NCBI GenBank assembly: GCA_938015435.1
Contig: CALLPN010000024.1
Location: 19,770-83,769 of the forward strand
Reading direction: 5' to 3'
Source of the DNA: an uncultured Saprospiraceae bacterium
GTDB taxonomy: Bacteria; Bacteroidota; Bacteroidia; Chitinophagales; Saprospiraceae
DNA length: 64,000 bases
Shown: in pieces, positions 19,201 through 28,446 of the stretch
Layout of the letters: each line of letters begins with the position of its first letter
Numbering within the stretch: the first letter of the stretch is position 1
Program-made: the position numbers and the translations under genes
Notes under the pieces: generated by a model
What the model was told of the DNA's origin: nothing
Seen by the model: the letters and a program-made list of their open reading frames with translations, nothing else
Databases searched by the model: none

Positions 19201-19812
19201 AATAAATCTAATTATCTACACTATTTAATTAGATTTCAAAATACTGGAACCTCTGAAGCTATTAATGTCAATATTGAACAAGATTTAGATCTTTTATTGG
19301 ACTGGAGAACGTTGAAAGTAGAAAGTACAAGTCATGATAATGTAATTAGTATTATTAATGGACAAGAATTGTTATTCTCATTTGATGATATTAATTTACC
19401 AGATAGTACGTCAAATTTGGAAGGTTCTAATGGGTATCTCATTTATAAAATTAAACCATTAGACTCTGTTGTGTTAGGTGACAACATAGAATCAAGTGCT
19501 AGAATATACTTTGATTTTAATATTCCGGTATTGACCAATGAAGTAAATACAGAATTTGTTATAGAAACTTCAGTAATGGATTTGGATGAGAATATAGTTC
19601 AACTTTGGCCAAATCCAGTTAGTGATCGCCTTTATATCGCACCTGCTATTGATGTAAAGAGTATTAATATTATAAATCAGTTGGGACAAATACTTTTAAG
19701 ATCGAAATCAGTAAATGAAATTAGTGTTTCAGGATTAATGACAGGTACATACTATTGTGAGGTAACAGGCACTAACGGAAGAAAAAAGATCGCAAAATTT
19801 ATCAAAATTTAG
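16210..19812 (+). CDS. Giant T9SS-exported VCBS/FG-GAP repeat protein
   Basis: A 1200-residue surface protein. A signal peptide (residues 1-23, ending MKGQ) is followed by about fifteen FG-GAP/VCBS repeats with the calcium-binding core DxDGDGDLD (for example YGDMDGDGDLDVLA, FGDLDNDGDLDILF and ADLDNDGDLDIAA) up to residue ~755. A SdrB-like or carboxypeptidase-like segment and a DUF11/DUF7619-type domain (SFDPNDISV, IRFQNTGTSEAINV, ARIYFDFNIPVLTN) follow. The last ~75 residues (WPNPVSDRLYIAPAID, then GTYYCEVTGTNGRKKIAKFIK) are a type A T9SS sorting domain. Such proteins are exported through the T9SS and anchored at the cell surface; ligand unknown. Confidence 0.9.
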   Translation: MNVKTKFIFLIVATLTFLEMKGQIGFESFNVVDTDNLLFGLEQVDYGDMDGDGDLDVLASSNDDRKIVWFENLDNQDNYSQAKIINSSSVNSEEFFTLSSIFSDLDGDGDLDVLSTYNSENLIWFENEFGTGTFKIGKLIPIEEGRVNYIYAEDLDGDGLDDLIVVQNSGYSKWYKNGNNASFFEFQQAFRGHSGAVLLNTECQFGDLDNDGDLDILFSISNSTLLAWARNDNGFFEEGNLVGNFGAFGRGHSIIADLDNDGDLDIAAIVYISFSNNKRVAWFENVNGNFDLTHEIGTGFLTNFFLAEDIDGDGNVDLIFDDFQSEISWFKNVDGLGSFQREVLCDIEYRNAIDPRFLDIDEDGDFDLIAGHPDGDFISWHENEDGLFGDTIMHHYISPVRRAMKSGVFSDLDGDDDLDGLVCYTHSIVSPSNLIWYKNINGTGEEFEEIIIDQLEGRQFLGAITADFDQDGDDDILCHTSFVSFSSPEPGKRISWYENLDGNATFGSENILEVLSVSSPNILDLNALDVDGDSDLDILVTFSGNDFFVEKVDWMENDDGSFGALNELVPLASNSAEYKFADLDNDNDVDILVGRSSGVYVLDNVNGESSFQATNIEPISSGGFSYCTEASFGDIDDDGLFDILYVVGERQMFWKKNLSDGNYGEPILITDTLDIREVVTGDIDLDGDIDLVISGNQDVYWMKNIDGLGIFDDPEIISFVNASIDLDDVDNNGFLDAISFSKAQSSLIWHKNSGYISNEISGYLKFDFASQPCQPDGLPLGNIVVSSEQNGQIISTLSLANGFYSLYIEEGECVTTISSEVPEYFVPSPDQYINNFSGLGNFVEQDFCFEAIQSVKDISLAVFPLEPAMPGFEVDYQIVYENNGSVVLDGSFVLEFPGQKMSYLGSSQIPSDELNASLSFDYASLLPGEKRVINVSFLVDAPPTNSIGDVLILSIEENSIVDDIQPENNQFILEHIVIGSFDPNDISVLEGDEVLIQNKSNYLHYLIRFQNTGTSEAINVNIEQDLDLLLDWRTLKVESTSHDNVISIINGQELLFSFDDINLPDSTSNLEGSNGYLIYKIKPLDSVVLGDNIESSARIYFDFNIPVLTNEVNTEFVIETSVMDLDENIVQLWPNPVSDRLYIAPAIDVKSINIINQLGQILLRSKSVNEISVSGLMTGTYYCEVTGTNGRKKIAKFIKI

Positions 19813-20122
19813 AGAATAAATAAACATTTTTATGTCCAATATGGAAATGAGATATATTAATAGTTAAAAAAAATAAAGAGGCGTATAATTATCTAATTTA
19901 TAATGTGAATTCACCACTCTTAATGTTGCGTATACTATTTACGTTCGTTCAAAGTGCTTTCAATTTGTGGTTGGTAGTGAACCTACTTAAAATTAATTTT
20001 TCGATTACACACAGTATTTATTGTTTTTTAGCATGCTAAGAGATCAAACATATTTCCTTTTCTAGTCATGTGTATGATACTTTATGATCATTCTTCGTCA
20101 ACAATTTTTAACTTCTATTTCC
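19813..20122. other. Intergenic region after the VCBS-repeat gene
   Basis: About 310 AT-rich bases. No clear terminator or RNA gene was seen. Confidence 0.4.
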
Positions 20123-20471
20123 ATGAGCAGATATCTAAATACTACCATCCTTTTATTTGTTTGTTTCAGTCTTTTTTCTTGTAGCAAAGAGGAGTGATTT
20201 CATTTATGATACACCACTTATTATTGGTGCATGGAGTGTTCTCAATGATAATTGTCATTCCGGAGCTCAATTAACTACATGTAACGAAGTGTTAGGCCCA
20301 ACGGCAAGCGATCCGTTTAATAATCTAATTCCGAATTTTATATTAATTTTATAAGACGAACCATGTCGCATCGGATTTATCGGTGAGCAACATTTGCAAA
20401 TGAACGCACAAGCATTAACCGATGGTCTAGCAATTTGTAATTACAATGATTATGAACAACATCTACATTAG
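20123..20471 (+). pseudogene. Frameshifted small lipoprotein gene
   Basis: From ATG 20123 the frame encodes a perfect lipoprotein signal (MSRYLNTTILLFVCFSLFSC followed by SKEE) and then stops at 20195-20197. A different frame is open across that stop and continues as protein-like sequence (SDFIYDTPLIIGAWSVLNDN, then CNEVLGPTASDPFNNLIPN), with an in-frame stop at 20352 and further coding-like sequence (CRIGFIGEQHLQMNAQALTD) to the stop at 20469. The pattern fits a lipocalin-like lipoprotein (IIGAW start of the domain) broken by a frameshift near 20190 and a nonsense codon. The lipocalin assignment is tentative. Confidence 0.55.
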
Positions 20472-20682
20472 TGTGTATTAGGGAAGTCAAGTGTAAAATA
20501 TGGAAGCATCTTATTTTAATATTTCTACCTAGAAAAAATCATAAGATATCGTTCCAATTGATGGGTACATTGTAGTTGATATACGTGTGTCTAATATTTT
20601 GTTTCGCATGGCTAGGCATCGAAATCTAATAAAAAGTGATCCTTTAAGTAGGGTCTACATTTACTTTGCTAAATCTATCACT

Positions 20683-23600
20683 ATGAATACCTATCTCAAA
20701 TGTTTGCAACTCATTGTCATATGTGGAATAATGATTTTATCTCCGCAATTTATTGTAGCCCAAGATTGCCCTAATACAGTTATAGAGCTACTCACTCAGG
20801 AAGATGTAGATAATTTTGCTATCGATTATCCTAATTGTACAGAGCTTAAGAGAGATCTTTGTGTCGGCAATTGTAACGGAGCAGCATTACCTTATGCAGA
20901 GATATCAAACTTAGATGGACTCTCCCCAATCGTTGAAATAGGCGGGAGTTTAGAAGTCAAGTTTATAACTGGATTAGCAGACTTGACTGGATTGGAAAAT
21001 CTGAAGAGGGTAGACCATAATGTACTGATCAAAACCAATGATAGCTTGATGTCATTAAGTGGTTTAGAAAATCTCAATTATATCGGATGTGATCTACAGT
21101 TGGAATATTCACCCATACAATCAGTGGAGGGCTTGGCAGGATTGGATTCTCTATTAGGTTATATTGAGATTAGAGGAAGCAGCAATCTTACGGATCTAGA
21201 TGCATTTTCTAATGCAAGCCATCTAGGTTACGGAATAAAATTATCTAATAATGAATCTCTCGAAAGTATTGAAGGCTTGTCGGTTATTGACTCTATTCAA
21301 AATAGTATTCATATTACCAATTGTCCGAGTTTAACTTCACTCGTAGGTCTTCATAATATAGTATCTATAGGTCATCAGTTAGAGATTTCATCTAATGATG
21401 GATTGGTAAACTTACAAGGCTTGGAGAGCTTAGTGGAAGTAGAGACAAGCATCTATCTATCGACTAATGCTAATCTACTGAACTTGATGGGTATGGAGCA
21501 ATTAAAGTCAACGGGTGGAATCACGATCACAAGTAATGCTTTGCTGCTTTCTTTAGAAGGTTTAGATCAGTTTGATACGGTAAACAGTGTAAATATCAAT
21601 GACAATGAAAGTCTATTGGTTCTTGATGGATTCAATAATCTAACGAGTATTGTCAATCTTAACTTAAGCGCGGGTGCGTTTGAGACGATCTCAGGATTTA
21701 GTAATTTGACTTCAGTCTCATATCTCAACTTAACCAATAATGTGTTTACTGACTTATCGAATTTTCGGTTTTTAGAATCTATGAATACGCTAAGGATCAC
21801 AGGAAACAGCCTATTGCAAAGTCTTGAGGGTCTTGATGAATCTGTAATTCTTTCACATTTATCTATCAAAGAAAATGAGGTCCTTTCTGGTCTTCAAGGG
21901 TTAGTGACGGATAGTCTTAGTACTCTGGACATCGAGGCTAATCCTAGTATGATCAATTTGGAAGGAGCTGAAATACGAGCCGTTCGAATTCTCAAACTAA
22001 CAGATAATTCTAGTTTGCTTCGCTTGACGGGAATAGAAGATATAGAATCAGTGTCTTCCATAGGCATCTACGATAATCCAGTTCTTGAGAATCTAGAGTA
22101 TATTAATATTAAAGAAGGTGGAGAACTACAGATCAGAAACAATAGCGCTTTAGTGGATCTTACAGGATTAGATTCATTGGTGGATTTGGGATCGATTAGG
22201 ATTATAGATAATGAAAGTCTTCAAAATTTTGATGGACTAGAAAATCTTATAGAAATAGGATTTCTTGAGATCGCACGCAATGCAGTTTTGACCAATGTCG
22301 ATGGATTGAGAAATGTTGAAATAGGCGATTTTTTGGAATTCGTAATATACAGTAACCCTTTATTATCTGATTGCAATATTGCTATGATTTGTGAAGGTGT
22401 TCTTCAGGCAGGTCAGTCTTCTATATGGGATAATGGACCTGGATGTAGCGGACCAGATGATCTGGACTGCAATAATTTTATTAGCGGAAAATTGATTTAT
22501 GATTATAATGGAAATGGAAGTATTGATAATGATGATATCCGAGTAGAGGGTGTCCAAGTTTATCTTGATTATCGAGATCAGATAAAGTATTCGGCTGCAG
22601 ATGGATCTTATAAGTATTTTCTAAATGATAACGAAGAAGTGAGTATCTCGTTTATAGATACTTCATTATGGACGGTGATCTCTGATTCGGACTCATACGA
22701 ATTTGTATATGAGTCCCAAATAACTTCATGTTGCAATTATGATTTTTTGATTGATTATAAAAATAAAAATAGCGATGCACAGGTAGATGTAGTGCTACCA
22801 AATCTTAGATGTAATAGTGAAGTGAATCTTCAATTAGAATATAGTTTAGTGGGAGGATTGGCAGGTGAAGGTACCGCTGTTTTATATTTAGATCCCTTGA
22901 CATCATTTGTCTCTTCTGATCCTATGCCAACAAGTCAAGTCGATAATAAATTGGAATGGGATTTTACAAGCCTATTGCCTTTTCAAAAACAAAGTGTCAC
23001 GGTCACAGTTACCACTCCAGATGAAACTTTCGCAGGAGAAGAATTAGATTTCATAGGCGAAGTGTTCGTTACAGATTTTGGTACAGATCCTGCAATTGTA
23101 TCTAATAGATCTGGCGTTGTATTGTGTTCATTTGACCCTAACGATAAGCAAGTGCAACCTTATAGCGAATCTGGATACACGAGTTTTGAAGATAGCACAT
23201 TAGTATTTACGATTCGCTTTCAAAACACAGGAAATGCCGAAGCGATTCATGTAGTATTACGAGATACACTATCCGAATATTTAGACGCACAATCATTGCG
23301 TGTAATCTCAACAAGTCATGCAACTCACCTAGAAGTATCTCGTGATAATCCTAATTATGTAACCTTCGATTTTCGATACATCAATCTAATAGACAGTCTC
23401 ACCAATCCAATCTTGTCTCAAGGATATGTGCAGTATAGTGTGGATATCAAAAGCGATCTATTTCCAGGAACTATAATCGAAAATACAGCACATATTTACT
23501 TCGATAATAACCCGAGTATCATCACTAATACGACTCGAAATGAATTCTATTTTGATACTGATCAAGATGGTTATCTGAGTATAGAAGATTGTAATGATGA

Positions 23601-24453
23601 AGATGCTTCCGTTAATCCTATGGCGACTGAGATCCCATACAATGGCATAGACGAAGACTGTGACGTATCAACCTTAGACGATGACTTAGATCAAGATGGA
23701 TACGTACTAGCGGATGATTGTAATGACGAAGACGCAGGGATAAGTCCAATGGCGGTAGAGATCCCATACAATGGTATAGACGAAGACTGTGATGCATTGA
23801 CCTTAGACGATGACTTAGATCAAGATGGATACGTACTAGCGGATGATTGTGATGATGAAGACGCAGGGATAAGTCCAATGGCGACCGAGATCCCATACAA
23901 TGGAATAGACGAAGACTGTGATGCATCTACACTAGACGATGACTTAGATCAAGATGGATACGTACTAGCGGATGATTGTAACGACGATGACGCAGGGATA
24001 AGTCCTATGGCGATAGAGATCCCATACAATGGCATAGACGAAGATTGTGATGCATCGACCTTAGATGATGACTTAGATCAAGATGGATATGTACTAGCGG
24101 ATGATTGTAACGACGATGACGCAGGGATAAGTCCTGATGCAATTGAGATTCCGGATAATGATGTAGATGAAAATTGCGATGGCGTAGCCGAAGTAAGTAC
24201 TAATGTAGAAGAATTAGGAGCGCAAAAAATATTAATCTTTCCGGTCCCTGCAGATGATTACTTAACGATAACAGATGATGAAAACAGAGTCGCCAGAATC
24301 CAAATCTATAATACTGCGGGCGAAATGATACTGAATCAACAAACAGAAAAAACTGTTGGAATAGATCATTTAAATATTGGAGTCTATTTCATAAATATAT
24401 ACTCTAAAAATAATGATCTAATTAGTCAACAGAAGTTTTTAATTCTGAGGTAA
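20683..24453 (+). CDS. Giant T9SS-exported protein with L-domain-like leucine repeats and MopE-like metal-binding repeats
   Basis: About 1256 residues from the methionine at 20683, which starts a signal peptide (MNTYLKCLQLIVICGIMILS to VAQ); the frame opens at 20587. Residues ~60-570 are receptor-L-domain-like leucine-rich repeats of about 23-24 residues (GLENLNYIGCDLQLEYS-type). A SdrD-B-like segment (YDYNGNGSIDNDDIRVEGVQ) and a DUF7619-type domain (SFDPNDKQV, IRFQNTGNAEAIHV, AHIYFDNNPSI) follow. Then come five 43-residue repeats of the MopE/metal-binding type (DQDGYVLADDCNDEDAGISP, NGIDEDCD) and a type A T9SS sorting domain. Probably displayed on the cell surface, with a role in adhesion or metal/calcium binding. 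Confidence 0.88.
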   Translation: MNTYLKCLQLIVICGIMILSPQFIVAQDCPNTVIELLTQEDVDNFAIDYPNCTELKRDLCVGNCNGAALPYAEISNLDGLSPIVEIGGSLEVKFITGLADLTGLENLKRVDHNVLIKTNDSLMSLSGLENLNYIGCDLQLEYSPIQSVEGLAGLDSLLGYIEIRGSSNLTDLDAFSNASHLGYGIKLSNNESLESIEGLSVIDSIQNSIHITNCPSLTSLVGLHNIVSIGHQLEISSNDGLVNLQGLESLVEVETSIYLSTNANLLNLMGMEQLKSTGGITITSNALLLSLEGLDQFDTVNSVNINDNESLLVLDGFNNLTSIVNLNLSAGAFETISGFSNLTSVSYLNLTNNVFTDLSNFRFLESMNTLRITGNSLLQSLEGLDESVILSHLSIKENEVLSGLQGLVTDSLSTLDIEANPSMINLEGAEIRAVRILKLTDNSSLLRLTGIEDIESVSSIGIYDNPVLENLEYINIKEGGELQIRNNSALVDLTGLDSLVDLGSIRIIDNESLQNFDGLENLIEIGFLEIARNAVLTNVDGLRNVEIGDFLEFVIYSNPLLSDCNIAMICEGVLQAGQSSIWDNGPGCSGPDDLDCNNFISGKLIYDYNGNGSIDNDDIRVEGVQVYLDYRDQIKYSAADGSYKYFLNDNEEVSISFIDTSLWTVISDSDSYEFVYESQITSCCNYDFLIDYKNKNSDAQVDVVLPNLRCNSEVNLQLEYSLVGGLAGEGTAVLYLDPLTSFVSSDPMPTSQVDNKLEWDFTSLLPFQKQSVTVTVTTPDETFAGEELDFIGEVFVTDFGTDPAIVSNRSGVVLCSFDPNDKQVQPYSESGYTSFEDSTLVFTIRFQNTGNAEAIHVVLRDTLSEYLDAQSLRVISTSHATHLEVSRDNPNYVTFDFRYINLIDSLTNPILSQGYVQYSVDIKSDLFPGTIIENTAHIYFDNNPSIITNTTRNEFYFDTDQDGYLSIEDCNDEDASVNPMATEIPYNGIDEDCDVSTLDDDLDQDGYVLADDCNDEDAGISPMAVEIPYNGIDEDCDALTLDDDLDQDGYVLADDCDDEDAGISPMATEIPYNGIDEDCDASTLDDDLDQDGYVLADDCNDDDAGISPMAIEIPYNGIDEDCDASTLDDDLDQDGYVLADDCNDDDAGISPDAIEIPDNDVDENCDGVAEVSTNVEELGAQKILIFPVPADDYLTITDDENRVARIQIYNTAGEMILNQQTEKTVGIDHLNIGVYFINIYSKNNDLISQQKFLILR
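23560..24186 (+). repeat. Five tandem 129-bp repeats encoding MopE-like units
   Basis: Tandem in-frame copies start at 23560, 23689, 23818, 23947 and 24076 (the last is shorter and diverged). Copies 2-4 are nearly identical in DNA, suggesting recent expansion or gene conversion. Each encodes a DQDGY...DDCND.D.....NGIDEDCD unit with many acidic residues and two cysteines. Confidence 0.9.
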
Positions 24454-24578
24454 TGGGAAATAATTTTGCGCTATAAACGCTAGATTCGAAAAGGAAGATG
24501 ACGACGGTCTCGTGGTGTGTATTAAGATCGACGCTTGATTATTTTAGAGGGCCGGTGAACAAATATACGGAACCAAAC

Positions 24579-24617
24579 AAAAAAAGCCAATGCAATCTAA
24601 TGCACTGGCTTTTCTTT
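24579..24617. terminator. Bidirectional rho-independent terminator
   Basis: GCCA-A-TGCA and TGCA-C-TGGC form a nine-base stem with one mismatch, flanked by A-rich sequence on the left and a T-rich run on the right. It lies between the convergent L-domain-like gene and the metalloprotease gene and can serve both strands. Confidence 0.8.
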
Positions 24618-24636
24618 TTTGAGTAAACGGGTGCTT

Positions 24637-27135
24637 TTACATCTTTACGAATCTCTGAGTGATCTCTTCTCCATCACTTTGAACTGTTAAGAAATATACG
24701 CCAGAAGCAATATCTGAAATGTCTATATTATTTGCAGATTCTAAGTTTCTGTTCATTATTTGTTTTCCCATACTATCAGTAATCACCAGCTTGATGTTTT
24801 TGGCATCTTCCATTCCTGTTAGGCTAATTACATTATAACTTGGGTTAGGAAATATTTTCACCTTAGTGATATCTCTACTTCTAGATAATGAGATACTCTT
24901 AGAATATTCATATCTACCATCGTTATCTATTTGCTTCAGTCTATAGTATGAAGTCAGAGCAGTGGATTGAGTATCAATAAAATTATAATTATTTATTTCT
25001 TGAGTATTCTGACCAGTAGCTTCGATACTTCCAATCACTTCAAAATCAATGTTATTTGTAGAACGCTCTAATTCAAATTCACTACTATTGATTTCGCTAG
25101 TTGTACTCCAAGAAATTTTATTGCCATCAGCTTCTACTTTACCAGTCAATGAAAGTAGATCTAAAGGAAGGACTACAGTCAATGAAAAATCAGCATTACT
25201 GACATCAAAGAAAGTTGAGGCAGATTTAAAATCTCCTATGACACTTCCTTGAATAATTATCCTTGCAGTATTAGTAACCATGTTGGGCATAGTTACAATA
25301 TGGTTGCCGTCATTAATTACATTCAATGCTAATATCGAAGAAGTAGCACCACCATCGTTAGTGAATAATATATCTACTCTTCCATTGATATTATTTGTAT
25401 TATTTACATCCCAAGTTATATTTTGTGCAGAGCTCGGAGCATATACTTCATTACCATTTGGTCGAGACACTACGAATGGTCCTGCGGATCCATTTACGGT
25501 TACAGTCATAGCATCTGTATGCGTACGACCCCAATTACTATTATTGTCTCTTACGGCAACTTTGAAGTTCATCGTTCTTGCAGTACATGGTAATTGTTCC
25601 CATGCAGAACCATTGTTGTTACCAGATAGTACTTGAGCCATCTCTGGGATTACTCTAGTATGATCTGCAGTAGGATCTATATACTTGACGAGAGGCGCAG
25701 TCAATGAGCTACAGTCAGGCGAACTAGATACTGCTATAGAAGATCCATCATGTTGTTCCCATACATAGGTAAGACCTGAGGTAGGATCATTTCCGTCGGT
25801 AGCTGATGCGACTAGTACGTAAGGTGTCTCTTTTGGGATCGTAATATTACTATTGGCATTGGCTACTGGATCACTTGCGTTCCCAGTACCAGAAGTAGTA
25901 CCGCAAGTCGATCCTGCCGCTCCGATAAAAACATTCATTACATCTAATGATGCGCTATGGAAAAATGGATCACTTTGATTTTGATATCCTGATGAACATA
26001 CTCCTGCGTATGACATGATACTGGAACCTTCTCCTGGTTCAAATCTAAGGTTGTCTGCTGAAGTCTGACATTCATCAGAAACGAAATTATGATCAGCATT
26101 AAATTGATGACCTAGCTCATGAGCTATATAATCAATAAACAATGAACTCATAGATGCATTACTTCCAGAAAAACCTGTCGCTTTGTGAGTATTAAAACAT
26201 ACAACACCAAGATTGGCAGCTCCGCCTATATTGGCCCATACCAAAAGGTGCCCCAAATCGTAATTCGAATTACCAAGGGCATTATCAGTTTCAACTTGAT
26301 TTTGAGGGATACTTTGATTTGGATTATTTACTATAAAAGGATCAGTAGCTGGATCACAAAATACTAGTGCGTTATTAGTAACTAAAGTAAAGTTGATACC
26401 TAAATCTCTTTTATAGATAGGGTTAAGCATGTTTAATCCCGTAGCAAGACTATTAAGAACCATAGTTTTATTACAAGTTGCACCTCCAGTTCCACCAAAT
26501 TGCTGACTATACTCTCCACTAGCGGTTAGCGCAAGTCTATAAGTTCTTAGAGCATTACCGCTTCGTGTCGTTGCGATATTCTCATCTATTCTCTTACTAC
26601 TATGATCTATGCTGCAGGCTACTTTTTCTATATCCAGTGCATTTTTAGCATAAGCGATATGTATGTCGTTTCTATTATTGTAGAGAGGCTCTATGATAAA
26701 CATATCGTGAGTATCATATATCATTGCATGGAATCCGCTTTCGCTTACATCACAACGAATCGTTACATTAGGTCTAGTTGTAGATCGACCTTCATATGTT
26801 TTGATAGTATATAGATGAGCGACACTCGGATGGACGACTTGATTTTCGAATATTTCAAATGTTTCAAATCCTTGCCCTAAAGCAGGTAAAGAGATTTGTT
26901 TTCCTCTTTCAGATCTATTGGCTACAGATGTAGCCTCGGATAGTGCCACCCTCATTTCATTATTATCTAATTGGAATGCTTGGTAGACGTCAGGCATTGA
27001 TCTGACCATCAAATTGGAAGATGAAGTAACATCATTGCTACTTACCGATTTCCATGAGCGGTCTGAGATAGATTGAGCGTTGATATTACTGATGGCATAG
27101 ATAAGTATGGCCGTAATCGTTGCAAATTGTTTCAT
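24637..27135 (-). CDS. Secreted metzincin (reprolysin-like) zinc protease with T9SS sorting domain
   Basis: An 832-residue protease. After the signal peptide (MKQFATITAILIYAISNINAQ) comes a ~180-residue propeptide-like region, then a metzincin domain with HELGHQFNADH (first His is residue 339) and the Met-turn SIMSYAGVC. The usual glycine of the HExxHxxGxxH motif is replaced by asparagine. A PKD/Reeler-like segment (TPYVLVASATDGNDPTSGL), a fibronectin-like region and a type A T9SS domain (FPNPSYNVISLTGME, GVYFLTVQSDGEEITQRFVKM) follow. It is expected to degrade extracellular protein. A promoter-like motif lies upstream at 27166-27194 and a bidirectional terminator downstream. Confidence 0.92.
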   Translation of the reverse strand: MKQFATITAILIYAISNINAQSISDRSWKSVSSNDVTSSSNLMVRSMPDVYQAFQLDNNEMRVALSEATSVANRSERGKQISLPALGQGFETFEIFENQVVHPSVAHLYTIKTYEGRSTTRPNVTIRCDVSESGFHAMIYDTHDMFIIEPLYNNRNDIHIAYAKNALDIEKVACSIDHSSKRIDENIATTRSGNALRTYRLALTASGEYSQQFGGTGGATCNKTMVLNSLATGLNMLNPIYKRDLGINFTLVTNNALVFCDPATDPFIVNNPNQSIPQNQVETDNALGNSNYDLGHLLVWANIGGAANLGVVCFNTHKATGFSGSNASMSSLFIDYIAHELGHQFNADHNFVSDECQTSADNLRFEPGEGSSIMSYAGVCSSGYQNQSDPFFHSASLDVMNVFIGAAGSTCGTTSGTGNASDPVANANSNITIPKETPYVLVASATDGNDPTSGLTYVWEQHDGSSIAVSSSPDCSSLTAPLVKYIDPTADHTRVIPEMAQVLSGNNNGSAWEQLPCTARTMNFKVAVRDNNSNWGRTHTDAMTVTVNGSAGPFVVSRPNGNEVYAPSSAQNITWDVNNTNNINGRVDILFTNDGGATSSILALNVINDGNHIVTMPNMVTNTARIIIQGSVIGDFKSASTFFDVSNADFSLTVVLPLDLLSLTGKVEADGNKISWSTTSEINSSEFELERSTNNIDFEVIGSIEATGQNTQEINNYNFIDTQSTALTSYYRLKQIDNDGRYEYSKSISLSRSRDITKVKIFPNPSYNVISLTGMEDAKNIKLVITDSMGKQIMNRNLESANNIDISDIASGVYFLTVQSDGEEITQRFVKM

Positions 27136-27165
27136 AGCTAATATTCCTTGTTAAAATAATAATCT

Positions 27166-27194
27166 GCAAAGGTGATTAAATATTCTTTATATAT
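27166..27194 (-). promoter_or_regulatory. Possible Bacteroidota-type promoter of the metalloprotease gene
   Basis: On the minus strand CACCTTTGC resembles the TAnnTTTG -7 box with one change, and TTG occurs about 20 bases further upstream. It lies about 30-40 bases before the ATG. Weak evidence. Confidence 0.3.
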
Positions 27195-27466
27195 TACAAT
27201 ATTTTGTGATATATGGTTTAAACGGTCGTTAATTCGACCGTGATTTGATAATAAAGTATAATTGAGATCATAATATCTTCGAATAAAAGAGCGTGTTTTC
27301 TAACAAATATATTTTGCAGATCCACCAAAGTATTCATCAAAGTCAGCAAGATGATGGCTCATAAAAAGGAAGAGAAGTCAAACAATAACATTTCCTTAGG
27401 AAGGATTTTAATAACCTTGTAGTCCAAGTAGATGTATAATTTTATAATTCAATAAATAAAAGGAAA

Positions 27467-27793
27467 ATGAAATACGCAGCAATAATATTAGGACTGGCAT
27501 TATGCACTATGATGTCATGTGGGTCATCTAAGGAAACTGTAGTTTCTGATAACTCTACAGAAACTCGTGGTGAAAAAGGTCATCGTAAAGGAGGCAAACT
27601 AGACATAGATAAGGTCTTTAAGGAAATGGATGCTAATGATGATGGTAGATTAGCTAAGATAGAAGTGAGAGGTCGATTGGCTGAGAGATTTGATAAAATA
27701 GATGCAGACGGTGATGGCTACATTACAAAGGAAGAAATGAAAAAAGCTCCTAGACCACAAAGAAGAAATAGAGGGAACAGAGGCCAAAAGTGA
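27467..27793 (+). CDS. EF-hand domain lipoprotein
   Basis: A 108-residue lipoprotein (MKYAAIILGLALCTMMSC, lipobox MMSC). Two EF-hand loops are visible: DANDDGRLAKIE and DADGDGYITKEE, both with the calcium-coordinating pattern D-x-(D/N)-x-D-G. The C-terminus is rich in R, K, N and Q (PRPQRRNRGNRGQK). It is likely a calcium-binding protein anchored in the outer or inner membrane. The gene is isolated, with about 330 bases of mostly empty sequence upstream. Close relatives are common in Bacteroidota; no specific role is known. Confidence 0.85.
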   Translation: MKYAAIILGLALCTMMSCGSSKETVVSDNSTETRGEKGHRKGGKLDIDKVFKEMDANDDGRLAKIEVRGRLAERFDKIDADGDGYITKEEMKKAPRPQRRNRGNRGQK

Positions 27794-27924
27794 AATTAAT
27801 TTGTAAATGAAAGCACTTCGGTTGAATTCTCAAGGCCCGATTAATATAGATATAGTCACAAGAATGAGGATTCATTGCATTCAGTCTAGTTGTCTATCTT
27901 CGCATAAAATATAGGCTTCCCTAA

Positions 27925-28446
27925 ATGCAGATTTTAAAAACCCATTATCATCCTGAAGTGACTACTTTAGAGAATAGATCTATTTTCAAAAGATTAGCCA
28001 CTAGAAGTATAGCCCTTCACAATAAGAATATACTATTACTCTATACCGAACGGTATGAAGATTATAGCCTTCCTGGTGGAGGCTTAGATCTCGGAGAAGA
28101 TAAGATCGAAGGAATGATGCGAGAGCTGAGCGAAGAAACTGGAGCTCAGAATATTACCAATGTAAAACCCTTCGGAGCTTACGAAGAATATAGGCCATGG
28201 TATAAACCAGACTACGACATTCAACATATGATTTCTTATTGTTACACCTGCGACATCAGCAAAGAACTGGGTCACTCAAATATGGAATCGTATGAAATAA
28301 AGAATGGTATGAAAGCGAAATGGGTCAATATCCATAAAGCCATAAAACACAATATGAATACCATGGCCACAAGCGATAAAAAAGGAATGTCTATTGAACG
28401 AGAAACATTTTTATTAAAGCTTATTGTCAAAAGCATAGTCAATTAA
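27925..28446 (+). CDS. Nudix hydrolase
   Basis: A 173-residue soluble protein with the full Nudix box: GLDLGEDKIEGMMRELSEE followed by TGA, matching G-x5-E-x7-RE-x2-EE-x-G. Such enzymes hydrolyse nucleoside diphosphates linked to another group (for example nucleotide sugars, dinucleotides or oxidised nucleotides) using Mg2+. The substrate cannot be predicted from the sequence. Start at 27925 is the only sensible methionine. No partner gene is evident; a weak hairpin (TCTATC/GATAGA, 28488-28506, followed by T-rich bases) may terminate it. Confidence 0.93.
   Translation: MQILKTHYHPEVTTLENRSIFKRLATRSIALHNKNILLLYTERYEDYSLPGGGLDLGEDKIEGMMRELSEETGAQNITNVKPFGAYEEYRPWYKPDYDIQHMISYCYTCDISKELGHSNMESYEIKNGMKAKWVNIHKAIKHNMNTMATSDKKGMSIERETFLLKLIVKSIVN

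Noticed and set aside
23618..23926. Minus-strand frame rich in H, L and S within the MopE repeats
   Set aside because: A mirror frame of the tandem acidic repeats; its own repetition follows from the DNA repeat.
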